Source: Anoxybacter fermentans
GTDB lineage: Bacteria; Bacillota; Halanaerobiia; DY22613
Assembly: GCF_003991135.1 (NCBI RefSeq)
Contig: NZ_CP016379.1
Location: 3,224,001-3,288,000 of the forward strand
Reading direction: 5' to 3'
Length of the DNA: 64,000 bases
Position 1 is the stretch's first letter; every line of letters starts with the position of its first letter. Below, piece by piece: positions 43,695 to 53,106 of this stretch. The position numbers were made by a program, and so were the translations under genes. The notes beneath the pieces are model-generated. The model searched no databases, was not told the DNA's origin, and saw only the letters and a list, made by a program, of their open reading frames with translations.

Positions 43695-44360
43695 ATGATG
43701 CCCAGGTTTGAAACCATATTTGCTAAGTGGGCTGCAAATTATGATGATACTGTATTGAAAAATCCGGGCGAGTATCATGAAGTATTTGAAGGTTATACAA
43801 GAATACTGGCAACAATTGTGGAAAAGTTAAAGCAGCCTAAAAAAGGTAAAGTAATTGATATTGGAACCGGAACAGGTAATTTAGCAGGTTTTCTGATTAA
43901 GGCTGGATTTCAGGTGATGGCAATAGAACCTTCTAAGGAGATGAGAAAAATAGCAAAGAGAAAATTTCCTGAACTGGAGATTTATGAAGGGGATTTTTTA
44001 AATTTTCCCGAAAAATTGCGAAAAGTTCATGGAATAGTTTCAAGTTATGCTTTTCACCATTTAACAGATGAAGAGAAAGCTGATGCCATTCGTAATTTTA
44101 ATCAACACCTGGTCATGGGAGGGCAGGTAATTTTTGCAGATACAGTTTATGAGAATCTTAAATTTAAAGAAGAATTATTGCGGGATACTAAGGCCAGGGG
44201 CTATATGGGTTTATTAAAAGACCTGAAACGGGAATATTATACAACAATTGATGTACTAAAGAATCAGTTTACGGCTGCGGGTTTTGAGGTTGAGTTTACC
44301 AGAATGAATAAATTCGTCTGGATTATGGATGCGAAAAAAATCAAGGAGGTAGAAAATTAA
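43695..44360 (+). CDS. yrrT: YrrT-like SAM-dependent methyltransferase
   Basis: 221 residues, class I Rossmann methyltransferase with motif I VIDIGTGTGNLAGFLIKAGF and acidic motif II MAIEPSKEM. The N-terminus (FAKWAANYDDTVL) and the company of mccA- and mccB-type genes match B. subtilis YrrT, which belongs to the S-adenosylmethionine recycling and methionine-to-cysteine operon. Substrate unknown. Start ATG 43695 or 43698 after AAGGAGGA. Confidence 0.85.
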   Translation: MMPRFETIFAKWAANYDDTVLKNPGEYHEVFEGYTRILATIVEKLKQPKKGKVIDIGTGTGNLAGFLIKAGFQVMAIEPSKEMRKIAKRKFPELEIYEGDFLNFPEKLRKVHGIVSSYAFHHLTDEEKADAIRNFNQHLVMGGQVIFADTVYENLKFKEELLRDTKARGYMGLLKDLKREYYTTIDVLKNQFTAAGFEVEFTRMNKFVWIMDAKKIKEVEN

Positions 44361-44361
44361 T

Positions 44362-45503
44362 ATGAGGTTGAATTCGAAATTAATTCATGGGGGATTTCAA
44401 CTGATCCGCGTACCGGTGCAGTTAGTGTACCGATATATCAAGTATCCACATATAAACAATCTTCACCAGGTCAACATATGGGTTATGAATACTCTAGAAC
44501 TGGAAATCCCACCCGGGAAGCATTAGAAAGATTGATTGCTGATCTGGAGGAAGGTGTAGCCGGTTTTGCTTTTAGTTCTGGAATGGCGGCTATGTCATCT
44601 GTGATAATGTTATTTAAAAGCGGGGATCATTTGATTGTATCTGATAACGTTTATGGAGGTACTTTTAGAGTTATTGACAAAATTTTTGTCAACCTGGGGA
44701 TTGAGTATACGTTAGTCGATACTACCAATTTAGAAGAAGTAGAAAAAGCTATTCGTTTAAATACAAAGGGGATTTTTATTGAAACTCCTACCAATCCTTT
44801 GCTTAAGATTACAGATATTAGTGCTGTCAGTAAAATTGCACAAACTAATAATCTGTTACTGATAGTTGATAACACATTTATGACACCATATTTACAGAGA
44901 CCAATAGCTCTGGGAGCAGATATTGTAGTGCACAGTGCTACTAAATATCTGGGTGGACACTCCGATTTAGTAGCGGGGTTAGTTGTGGTTAAAGATGAAG
45001 AATTGGGAGAACGGCTTCATTTTGTTCAAAATTCGGTTGGTGCAATCCTTGGCCCTCAGGATTCATGGTTGTTGATGCGGGGCATTAAAACTTTAGGTGT
45101 ACGGATGGAACGCCATCAGGAAAATGCTCAGAGGATAGCTAATTGGTTAAAAGAACAGAAACAGGTAATTAAAGTTTACTATCCGGGTTTAAAAGAACAC
45201 CCTGGGTATGAAATTAATCGAAAACAGGCTTCAGGGCCAGGTGGAATGATTTCTTTTGAAGTTGAAAGTCCAAAATTGGCCCGAAAAATCTTAGAACGGG
45301 TGAAGATGATTGCCTTAGCTGAAAGTCTGGGTGGTGTTGAGAGTCTTATTTCTCTTCCCGCTTTAATGACTCATGCTTCTATTCCTAAAGAGGACCGGAT
45401 CAAACTCGGTATTAGTGATGCTCTAATTCGTCTTTCTGTGGGAATTGAAGATTGTGATGATTTAATCGCAGATCTTGGACAGGCAATGAAGGGGGGAGAA
45501 TAA
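44362..45503 (+). pseudogene. mccB: Cystathionine gamma-lyase/homocysteine lyase (MccB-like) with a frameshift near the N-terminus
   Basis: A PLP-dependent trans-sulfuration enzyme. ATG 44362 gives MRLNSKLIHGG, then a run of five G (44389-44393) shifts the frame; one more G would continue ISTDPRTGAVSVPIYQVSTY into the long frame that carries the rest. PLP lysine lies in VVHSATKYLGGHSD, with EYSRTGNPTREALE and AESLGGVESLISLPALMTHA also present. Without the front, the longest in-frame start is GTG/ATG near 44478, missing about 38 residues. This is a true mutation, phase variation at the G run, or a sequence error. The stop overlaps the next start (TAATG). Confidence 0.82.
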
Positions 45504-46429
45504 TGGATTATGTAAATAGTGTTGGAGAACTGGTCGGTAAAACACCTTTGCTCAAACTGAATAATATGGGAATACCGGAGCAATTCAATGTATTTGCCAA
45601 ATTGGAAATCTTTAATCCGGGTGGTAGTATAAAAGATCGAATAGGTTTTCAAATCATTAAAGATGCAGAAGAACAGGGGTTAATCAGAGAGGGAACTGTG
45701 ATTATAGAACCGACAGCAGGAAATACAGGGATTGGGTTAGCTTTAGCTGCACTTATAAAAGGATATCAAGTGAAGCTTGTTGTGCCTGAAAAATTCTCTG
45801 TTGAAAAGCAGATTTTAATGAGGGCATTGGGTGCGGAAATTATAAATACACCGGAGGCACTCGGTATTCAGGGAGCTATTAAAAGGGCATATGAATTGGC
45901 TGAAGAAAATGAAGATGCCTATATTCCCAATCAATTTACTAATCAATCAAATCCTAAAGCCCATTATTTGACAACAGGGCCTGAAATTTACGAACAATTG
46001 GAAGGAAAGATTGATATTTTTGTAGCGGGTGTAGGTTCAGGCGGAACTTTTACAGGGGTCATGCAGTATTTTAAGGAGAAAAACCCGGATATTAAGGGTG
46101 TCGTGGTAGAACCTTATGGTTCAATTATTGGTGGAGGAGAAAAGGGTTGTTATCAGGTTGAAGGAATTGGAAACAGTTTTATTCCCGAAACGCTGGATAT
46201 GAGTTTAATTGATGAGGTTGAAAAGGTTACTGATGAAGAAAGCTTTTTTTATGTAAAAGAGCTGGCCCGTAAAGAGGGTTTGACAGTAGGTTCATCCTCA
46301 GGAGCAGCGATGGCCGGAGTATTTCACCAGATTGAGAAGCTTAAAGGTTCAGGTGATGGACCTATTAATATTGTTACTATTTTCCCTGATCGCAGTGATA
46401 GATATTTTTCAAAAAGTATTTATGGTTAA
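45503..46429 (+). CDS. mccA: Cysteine synthase-family enzyme (MccA-like cystathionine beta-synthase)
   Basis: 308 residues, fold type II PLP enzyme. The PLP lysine is in NPGGSIKDRIGFQII; the phosphate-binding loop GVGSGGTFTGV and the substrate loop TAGNTGIGLALAA are present. The segment EPYGSIIGGGEKGCYQVEGI replaces the usual cysteine synthase EPxxSxxxSGG-type region in a way typical of O-acetylserine-dependent cystathionine beta-synthases (MccA/YrhA). Together with the upstream lyase it converts homocysteine to cysteine. The final codons GGT TAA are contributed by repeat copy 12. Confidence 0.88.
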   Translation: MDYVNSVGELVGKTPLLKLNNMGIPEQFNVFAKLEIFNPGGSIKDRIGFQIIKDAEEQGLIREGTVIIEPTAGNTGIGLALAALIKGYQVKLVVPEKFSVEKQILMRALGAEIINTPEALGIQGAIKRAYELAEENEDAYIPNQFTNQSNPKAHYLTTGPEIYEQLEGKIDIFVAGVGSGGTFTGVMQYFKEKNPDIKGVVVEPYGSIIGGGEKGCYQVEGIGNSFIPETLDMSLIDEVEKVTDEESFFYVKELARKEGLTVGSSSGAAMAGVFHQIEKLKGSGDGPINIVTIFPDRSDRYFSKSIYG

Positions 46430-46627
46430 GCTGCAAAAAGCTAATTTTTCGAACCATCTAAAGCTCGATTTCCGCCGAAATAAGGTTTCCTAATCAAAGG
46501 GCCCTCTTGGTTCTTGATTAGCTCATCACCTCCTGTGATGAGGCCTTATTTCATTGGAAATCTCGCTAAGATGGTTTAGTGAAAAATTTCTATGTTGCTC
46601 AAAATTAGCTTTTTACAGTATAATCAT
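46422..46627 (-). repeat. Palindromic interspersed repeat, copy 12 (overlaps the mccA stop)
   Basis: ATGGTTAAGCTGCAAAAAGC to GCTTTTTACAGTATAATCAT. The left arm lacks the usual CGCTTC...AAATTT section. The minus-strand loops read AAGAG and AGGAG. Its first eight bases are the last codons of mccA. Confidence 0.88.
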
Positions 46628-46762
46628 TTATAATTTCGAATAATTTATTGGAACAGCTGGAAATATTATTTCTAGCTGTTTTTTTGTGTATATAAATCTG
46701 TTAACAATTCTAACCTGTTTCCCATATAATACAGTAACCAAACATGAAAGGGGGCCTGGCAT

Positions 46763-48469
46763 ATGGATTCTATAATAGTCAATAGAGAAGAGGTAGGAGG
46801 TGTTACATTACCGGTTCCGGCAGAAAAAATTAAAGATGTTCGGGCAGAAATTCGGAATGTAGAGATAGATGTTATCCGTGATAAAGTAATTATTCAGGGG
46901 ATAGTTCATAAGCAGATTTTCTTTGTTGATTTTGATGGAATTGTCAGACATTTTTCTGAGGATGTAATTTTCAGTACTTTTATAGATATTCCCGGTGCTC
47001 TGCCAGAGATGGAAACTCAGGTGGAGATTGTGATTGAACATATAAAAACTGAATTAAGTCCGGATGGCACACAGATAACTCAGAAAATAATTTTGCAAAT
47101 TTTTGCTAAAGTGGTAGATGAGGTTCAGTTCAATGTAGCTTTAAACCCGGCAGGACCTCTGGTTAAAGCAGAAGAGGTGATTGGTGAGAACATAAAACAG
47201 GAACTTATTATCAATAAAACCTCTTTTCCGGAAGTTGCCATCAAAGTTGATGATATTATAGCAGAGGTTCGTGTAACAGGTACAGAAGTGATTCATGATA
47301 AAGTAATTGTTCAGGGAATTATTCATAAACAGGTCTTTTTTGTGGATGTAGATAATGTAGAACGTCACTTATCTGAAGATATACCTTTTAGTACATTCCT
47401 TGATATTCCTGGTGCAGTTTTTGGAGATAATGTTCAGGTCAATGCCCAAATTGAATTGATTAAATGGGATTTAGAACAGATTCAGGGGGGAAGTATTTTA
47501 AACCAGGAGATTGTCTTTGAAATATTTGCCAAGGTTCATAGAATAGTACAGGCAAATGTGGAAGTTGGTTCAGGACCGCTAATCAAACTCCCATTTATCA
47601 TTGGAGAAAATACTAAACAGGATTTAATCATAAGTGACCTTCCTCTTAATTTTCCAGCCATTAAAGTTAAAGAGGTTAATGTTTCTTTTGGAAATTTAAG
47701 AACGGTTGCAATAAAGGATAAAGTTGTTCTTCAAGGGATTCTCCATAAGCAAATCTTTTACGTTGATGAAAATAATATAGAACGTTACCAGGCAGAAGAT
47801 GTACCATTTAGAAATTTTGTAAATATTCCGGGGGCAAAACCTGGAAATGATATAGACTTTAATCCTGTCATTGAAGATGTAATTTTTAAATTACAGGAAG
47901 GTAATATCTTACATCAAAAAGTTATAGTTCAATACTTTGTTAAAGTCACAGAAGTACAGCAGGTCAATGTTGTACCAGGAAATGGTCCCTTGTTAAAGGT
48001 AAAGGAGGTTATAGGAGAGAACACAAAACAGCTTTTAATCGAACGTCGGGTTCCAGAAATAATATTACCGATTACCGTTGAAAGAGAGGTTGCAACAGTA
48101 AAAGAACAGATGGTACAGGAGATTTTGACCAATAGTTTTTATTTACCTTTTAAGGCTATAAAAATTAAGTCCATTGAGCCGATAATACAGAATGTTAAAA
48201 TAGATGTCCTGGATGATAGGATTTTGGTTACTGGAGAGGTTTTAAAACAGGTAACTTTTGTAGATATTCAAAATATTGTCCGGGGTACTACCGAGGTCGT
48301 TCCGTTTGAGTTCTTAATTGATGTGCCTGGAATTACTCCTGATACTAATGTTGATGATTTAAAGATTGAAATTGAGAATCTATCTTTTAAACTTGTGGAT
48401 AATCAACGGGTAGATCAAACTATAATCTTTAAATTCATCTTAGGTACAGCAATGGCAGAACAAACTTAA
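46763..48469 (+). CDS. SPOCS-repeat (DUF3794) protein 1
   Basis: 568 residues made of four SPOCS domains, each with a core like KVIIQGIVHKQIFFVD, then a charged turn (IVRHFSED), STFIDIPGA and a closing beta strand. Cores begin at about residues 42, 185, 325 and 475. A GEN-(I/T)KQ linker (VIGENIKQELI) precedes repeats 2 to 4. SPOCS domains occur in spore-coat proteins such as SipL and in other proteins of spore formers. No signal peptide or membrane helix. RBS AAAGGGGG precedes ATG 46763. First of four related genes. Confidence 0.88.
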   Translation: MDSIIVNREEVGGVTLPVPAEKIKDVRAEIRNVEIDVIRDKVIIQGIVHKQIFFVDFDGIVRHFSEDVIFSTFIDIPGALPEMETQVEIVIEHIKTELSPDGTQITQKIILQIFAKVVDEVQFNVALNPAGPLVKAEEVIGENIKQELIINKTSFPEVAIKVDDIIAEVRVTGTEVIHDKVIVQGIIHKQVFFVDVDNVERHLSEDIPFSTFLDIPGAVFGDNVQVNAQIELIKWDLEQIQGGSILNQEIVFEIFAKVHRIVQANVEVGSGPLIKLPFIIGENTKQDLIISDLPLNFPAIKVKEVNVSFGNLRTVAIKDKVVLQGILHKQIFYVDENNIERYQAEDVPFRNFVNIPGAKPGNDIDFNPVIEDVIFKLQEGNILHQKVIVQYFVKVTEVQQVNVVPGNGPLLKVKEVIGENTKQLLIERRVPEIILPITVEREVATVKEQMVQEILTNSFYLPFKAIKIKSIEPIIQNVKIDVLDDRILVTGEVLKQVTFVDIQNIVRGTTEVVPFEFLIDVPGITPDTNVDDLKIEIENLSFKLVDNQRVDQTIIFKFILGTAMAEQT

Positions 48470-48717
48470 GTTGTAACCAAATGTAGAAGGTTCTGGAATC
48501 ATTACCGATCAAGTTACAGTGAATGCTTAAGTGTTGTTATCTGACAGAAGGTGGATGAGAAACCGTTAAGGTGGAAGAAGTCCCTTTTGATCTTTTCTTT
48601 TTACAGTCCCAGCTATTCAGGCAACATTTACTGTATCTGAAGCTAATGTCAGTATTTGTAGGAGATGGAAAGGGACCAATGCCGTTTGAAGTTGTAACTG
48701 ATGTAGAAATTTTGTAG
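48470..48717 (+). pseudogene. Decayed SPOCS-like coding remnants
   Basis: Scattered frames recall the end of a further SPOCS or related protein: EGSGIITDQVTVNA then a stop, VEEVPFDLFF, TVPAIQATFTVSEANVSI and GDGKGPMPFEVVTDVEIL then a stop at 48717, in different frames. I take them as one broken gene. Confidence 0.45.
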
Positions 48718-48718
48718 G

Positions 48719-48745
48719 GGTGTAGATTTAATCTACGCCTTTCTC
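48719..48745 (+). terminator. Terminator after SPOCS protein 1 and its remnant
   Basis: GGTGTAGAT pairs with ATCTACGCC (one G-U pair), followed by TTTCTC. Confidence 0.65.
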
Positions 48746-48859
48746 ATACTTTATCAAAAAAATCTCTTCACATATTTGATTCCTGTTCCATATTATATAG
48801 AGAAAAGCTGGAGAAGAACTGCTCAGACGTATAAGAGAAGAAAGGAGGGGAATAGGTAA

Positions 48860-50482
48860 ATGTTTGAGATTTTTATCATGGTCGGAATGATGATGGGTTT
48901 TATATTAAGTAATTTATATTTATTACAGCACTGGTATAGAGAAGCCTGGCAGGGGGCCGGGATGTTGGGTTGGTTAAGATCTAACTCTATAGGTCAGCGA
49001 AGTTCACCAACTATTAGTAGAGAAGAGTTAGAGAAGCAATATATTAAAGTTATGCAAAATAATGTTAATATCTTCGAAAATTTAGATACTGTTCAATCTT
49101 TTGAAGGGGGGGAAGGGCTGAGAAAGGGGGATTTAAAAGTTGAAGTTGAAAATAAAATTCAAAATTTATTAGAAGGGGGGAGGAGTATGGCTGATGTTAA
49201 ACAGCAAACGGGAATTGAATTGGTGAAGGTTCCTGTAGTGATTGGTGAAAATACGATTCAGCAAATGTTTGTCACAGATTTAGCATTAAACTTCTGTGCA
49301 ATTAGAGTTCGGGATGTAGAAGCAACTATTCAGGATATTACTGCAACTGTAATTAATGATAAGGTAATCATCCAGGGGTTAGTATACAAACAAATATTTT
49401 TTGTAGATGAAAATAATGTGGTTCGTTATCAAACTGAAAACATTCCATTTAGCTTCTTTATCGATATTCCTGGTGCAGAACCGGGAATGGATGTTAAGGT
49501 TCATCCAATTATAGAACATATCAAAACAGATTTACTCGATGGGGGGTGTGTTCTTCATCAGAAGATTGTAGTGGAATTTTTCGTTATAGTAACAGATATG
49601 CAGCAAATCTTTGTTGAAGTAGGAGAAGGCCCGTTAGTAAAATTAGAAAAGGTAGTTGGAGAAAATTCCGTTCAAACTTTGGTTCCCAGTGAGTTGAAAC
49701 TTCCAGTTCCAGCAACAAAGATTATAGAAATTAGTGCCCAGGTTCAGGATATTATCTGTGAAGTTATTGAAGATAAAGTAATTGTTCAGGGTATTGTTCA
49801 TAAGCAAATATTCTTCATTGGTGAGGATAATATTGAACGTCACATAGGGGAAGATGTTTCATTTAGTACTTTTGTAGATGTTCCGGGAGCAGAAGCGGGT
49901 CAAAATTACCAGGTTGAACCAACTATAGAATTTATTAAACGGGAACTCAGTGAAGATGGAATTATCCTGGTTCAGGAAGTGGTACTTGATATTTTTGTCA
50001 GAGTTACTGAAAATGTTCAGTTAAACCTGGTAACCGGTGAAGATATTCTTCTCAAAGTTCCAGAAGTAATTAATGAAAATGTACGCCAGATTCTGTTGGA
50101 GAACACTGTTCAACTACCAGTTCCGGCAATTGAGATTAAAGAGATTAATGCAACTGTTATAGATGTTCAAAGTACAATTATCAATGATAAGGTAATTATT
50201 CATGGAGTTGTTCATAAGCAAATCTTCTTTATTGATGAAGACAATATCGAAAGACATTTAGCTGTAGATATACCATTTAGTACTTTTGTAGAAGTACCTG
50301 GTGCTAAACCGGGAATGAAAGCAGATATTAGTCCAGTTATAGAATTTATTAAACCTGAATTAGTTGCACCAAGTGATATCTTAAATCAAAGAATAGTCAT
50401 TGAAATCTTCGTTAGAGTTACCCAGAGTACCCAAATTTCCATACCCGAAGTAGTTGTTGGTCCTTATGGTCCTGGCGCATAA
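48860..50482 (+). CDS. SPOCS-repeat protein 2 with N-terminal membrane anchor
   Basis: 540 residues. An N-terminal membrane helix (FIMVGMMMGFILSNLYLL) and a 90-residue polar linker precede three SPOCS domains with cores KVIIQGLVYKQIFFVD, KVIVQGIVHKQIFFIG and KVIIHGVVHKQIFFID. RBS AAAGGAGGGG lies before ATG 48860. A second in-frame start at ATG 49187 has an even stronger site (GGGGGGAGGAG) and would give an unanchored 431-residue form (MADVKQQTGIELVKV). Linker and domains fit a spore- or envelope-surface scaffold (inference). Confidence 0.86.
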   Translation: MFEIFIMVGMMMGFILSNLYLLQHWYREAWQGAGMLGWLRSNSIGQRSSPTISREELEKQYIKVMQNNVNIFENLDTVQSFEGGEGLRKGDLKVEVENKIQNLLEGGRSMADVKQQTGIELVKVPVVIGENTIQQMFVTDLALNFCAIRVRDVEATIQDITATVINDKVIIQGLVYKQIFFVDENNVVRYQTENIPFSFFIDIPGAEPGMDVKVHPIIEHIKTDLLDGGCVLHQKIVVEFFVIVTDMQQIFVEVGEGPLVKLEKVVGENSVQTLVPSELKLPVPATKIIEISAQVQDIICEVIEDKVIVQGIVHKQIFFIGEDNIERHIGEDVSFSTFVDVPGAEAGQNYQVEPTIEFIKRELSEDGIILVQEVVLDIFVRVTENVQLNLVTGEDILLKVPEVINENVRQILLENTVQLPVPAIEIKEINATVIDVQSTIINDKVIIHGVVHKQIFFIDEDNIERHLAVDIPFSTFVEVPGAKPGMKADISPVIEFIKPELVAPSDILNQRIVIEIFVRVTQSTQISIPEVVVGPYGPGA

Positions 50483-50492
50483 TATTAATTAA

Positions 50493-50715
50493 AGATTAAA
50501 CTGCAAAAAGCTAATTTTGAGCGACATAGAAATTTTTTGTTAAATCATCTTAGTGAGATTTCAGTCGAAATAAGGTCTCATATGAGGATTGATGAGCTAA
50601 TCAAGGGCCAGAAGGGCCCATTGATTAGTGTGTCTTATTTCGACTGAAATCGAACTTTAGATGGTTCGAAAAATTTTTTTTGAAGCGAAAAATTAGCTTT
50701 TTGCAGTAAAATCAT
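50493..50715 (+). repeat. Palindromic interspersed repeat, copy 13 (full length)
   Basis: GATTAAACTGCAAAAAGC to GCTTTTTGCAGTAAAATCAT. The first hairpin is altered (CTCATATGAGGATTGATGAG); the second loop is AGAAG. It starts 10 bases after the stop of SPOCS protein 2 and precedes the terminator. Confidence 0.9.
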
Positions 50716-50731
50716 TAAAAAAATTATAAAG

Positions 50732-50771
50732 ACCGGATTGGGTAGAATGCCTGATCCGGTTATTATTTTTT
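50732..50771 (+). terminator. Terminator behind repeat copy 13
   Basis: ACCGGAT pairs with ATCCGGT, then TATTATTTTTTT. The repeat lies between the gene's stop and this terminator, so the repeat would be in the mRNA tail. Confidence 0.75.
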
Positions 50772-50813
50772 TGTTTATGGCATACACATTTATAAAGAAA
50801 GGGGGGGAGGTTT

Positions 50814-52910
50814 TTGGAATCCATCTTTGTAGAAGAATTGGTTAATCTTCGCCATTATAGATTTGATCTTGATTTTGAGCTGCCTCTAAACCTTTCATCA
50901 TTTTCATATCCCGAACTCAGTGCAAAGGTTAAAAAAATACGTCAATTTCTGCGTCCGGAAGGATTGATGGTTAACGGAATGATTGCAGAAGAACTTACTT
51001 TTACCCGGGATGGTATCCGTGAAATGATGGATCATATTTTTCATTTCACGTACCTGATTCCTGGCTCTGATTTAATGGAGGCAAACCTATTGAATTTTGA
51101 GATTGATCTTTCCATTGAACAGATCGATTATCATCTTATCAAAAAGAAAGGACAGGTCTTCTTAAAGCAAAAAATACAAATGAAACTTATATTTGCTGAA
51201 TATCATGTAAAAGATCATTATAAATTAGAAGGACTCAAGAAAAAATCCGGTATTTTTCAGAAAAAAAAGGGGGAATTAGAGAAGAGTTTCTTAAGAATTT
51301 ATCCTATTCAATTACCTGAAGACTTCTTTCTCCTTTCAAAAATTACAGGGGTAATTGATAAGAAGAAAAGTGAAATAACTCAGGATGGCTGTTTTATAGA
51401 TATTACTTGTTTGTTTTGGGGTGAGTATGTTACAGATCAGCAAAAATTAGGTACATTTTTTTTTGAGAAAAAAGAACATTTTTTTATTCCTAAGTCTGAT
51501 GACTTAAAAGGAATTTCAGATGAAGCCTGGGTCTTAATTGATCTAGATGATCTGGTCATGGAGGAAGGTGAGCTAGTAGTATTATATCACTGTCAGATTA
51601 AATTTTTTCAAAAAAAAGAAGTTAATTACTATACAGGAGAATCGAGCATCTTACCTGAGGGTGTAGAGATGAAGGTAGTAGAAGTGGAACAGATTGGCCA
51701 ACCAGTTTATTCTACTCAGATGTTAGAAGAAAGTATTGATTTATCCGATTTTAATATAGAACAGGTGGTTGATATAACGGGTGAGTTTATAAGATTAAAG
51801 ATTGAAAAGGTTAAAAAACAGCTCTTTATAAGTGGAGATCTGGAATATATAATTACTTATCTGGACAAAGACGGTATTAAACGAAATCATAAGTGGTCAA
51901 GACTGGTAGAGCAGATGATAATTAATGAAACTTTTTTAGAAGATCAAAGGGGATACTGGCAAGTAGAAGCGGTGGTAGAGATTCCTGATTTTAATATTCG
52001 GGATAAAAGATTGAGTATTAAAGCAGTAATAGATTATCAAGGGATTTATCATTACCTATTTAGAGAACCTGTGCTAACCCGGGTTGAGGGAATGGGTGAA
52101 GGAATTAAGTGGGAGAAATTTTATCTGACAGAAGAAGTTGATAGGGATCAGATTGTTTTCCCGAGGGAAGAGAAGGTTTATTTATATAGGTATGCCAGTC
52201 AGATTCTTAAAATTGAGAGCAGAATCAAAGATTGGCAGATCAGGTTTACAGAAAGAGGATGGATAATTAGAGGTGAGGTAGAGTTAACTATATATTATCT
52301 GTCTGAAAACAGTGAAAGACACCATTGTCAAACTTTCTATTTCTATAGATATATTCCTTTAAAAAAATTTATCCCGGGTATTCAAATTCATCTTACACCC
52401 AGGATTAAGATAGTGGATCATGAGTTATTGGAGGATGGCAGTCTGGTCAGAGTATGTTGTCTGGTTTATCTTAACTACTTTCTTTATCAAAGGAAAGAAC
52501 ATGAGTTGGTTACTGATCTTAAGATAAAAACTGCTGAATGGTTTAGACCTGTTTTAAAGATGGGTAGTGTGGAGCAAAGATTGGAAGAACGGATTTTACT
52601 GGGTCAAATTGAAGAAGTTCAGGAGTTAGAATTAAATTTGCGGGATTATGAGGTTAATTTAAATAGTGGAGTATTAAGGTTGGATGGAGAAGTTGATGTT
52701 AAGATAAAAGAAAAAGAGAGAGTAAAAATAGTACCGGTTCAGCTTGAAATAAAAGAAAAAATAACATTAAAAGGTAAATATTATAATAAAATTAAAGTTT
52801 TTCCTGTAATAAAGGGATATGAATATCACTCTCATAATAATGGACAATTACATCTTTCTATTCTAATGGAACTTAGTTATCGCCTTATTGGTATGGTTAA
52901 TTTTTGTTGA
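50814..52910 (+). CDS. Divergent SPOCS-like protein 3 (large)
   Basis: 698 residues, TTG start after GGGGGGAGG. The domains are more diverged: for example GLMVNGMIAEELTFTRDGIR, FIDITCLFWGEYVTD, LFISGDLEYIITYLDKDGIK and WIIRGEVELTIYYLSENSER each recall the strand-turn-strand core of SPOCS domains, about five in all. It is rich in Lys and Glu. No signal peptide or membrane helix. By position it belongs with the SPOCS cluster. Specific function not recognised. Confidence 0.78.
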   Translation: MESIFVEELVNLRHYRFDLDFELPLNLSSFSYPELSAKVKKIRQFLRPEGLMVNGMIAEELTFTRDGIREMMDHIFHFTYLIPGSDLMEANLLNFEIDLSIEQIDYHLIKKKGQVFLKQKIQMKLIFAEYHVKDHYKLEGLKKKSGIFQKKKGELEKSFLRIYPIQLPEDFFLLSKITGVIDKKKSEITQDGCFIDITCLFWGEYVTDQQKLGTFFFEKKEHFFIPKSDDLKGISDEAWVLIDLDDLVMEEGELVVLYHCQIKFFQKKEVNYYTGESSILPEGVEMKVVEVEQIGQPVYSTQMLEESIDLSDFNIEQVVDITGEFIRLKIEKVKKQLFISGDLEYIITYLDKDGIKRNHKWSRLVEQMIINETFLEDQRGYWQVEAVVEIPDFNIRDKRLSIKAVIDYQGIYHYLFREPVLTRVEGMGEGIKWEKFYLTEEVDRDQIVFPREEKVYLYRYASQILKIESRIKDWQIRFTERGWIIRGEVELTIYYLSENSERHHCQTFYFYRYIPLKKFIPGIQIHLTPRIKIVDHELLEDGSLVRVCCLVYLNYFLYQRKEHELVTDLKIKTAEWFRPVLKMGSVEQRLEERILLGQIEEVQELELNLRDYEVNLNSGVLRLDGEVDVKIKEKERVKIVPVQLEIKEKITLKGKYYNKIKVFPVIKGYEYHSHNNGQLHLSILMELSYRLIGMVNFC

Positions 52911-53106
52911 CAGTGAAGTTTTCCAGAAGAGCCAATCAGTTTAAAGATCAGGTCAAATTTAAGAGACTAAAAGTCATATTTTTTGTGCAGAGACTATATA
53001 TATTACTGTAAAAGCAAATTTTATTTTTAGAATCTGCACTTTATGGTTATCCATGCATATTATATAAATGAACTTATTTTAGTTATTAAGAAAGGAGGAA
53101 AGGAAA

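Noticed and set aside
46432..46625. Outward promoter (TATAAT) created at the right end of repeat copies ending GCAGTATAATC
   Set aside because: Only some copies have TATAAT, and a proper -35 at 17 bases is not conserved.
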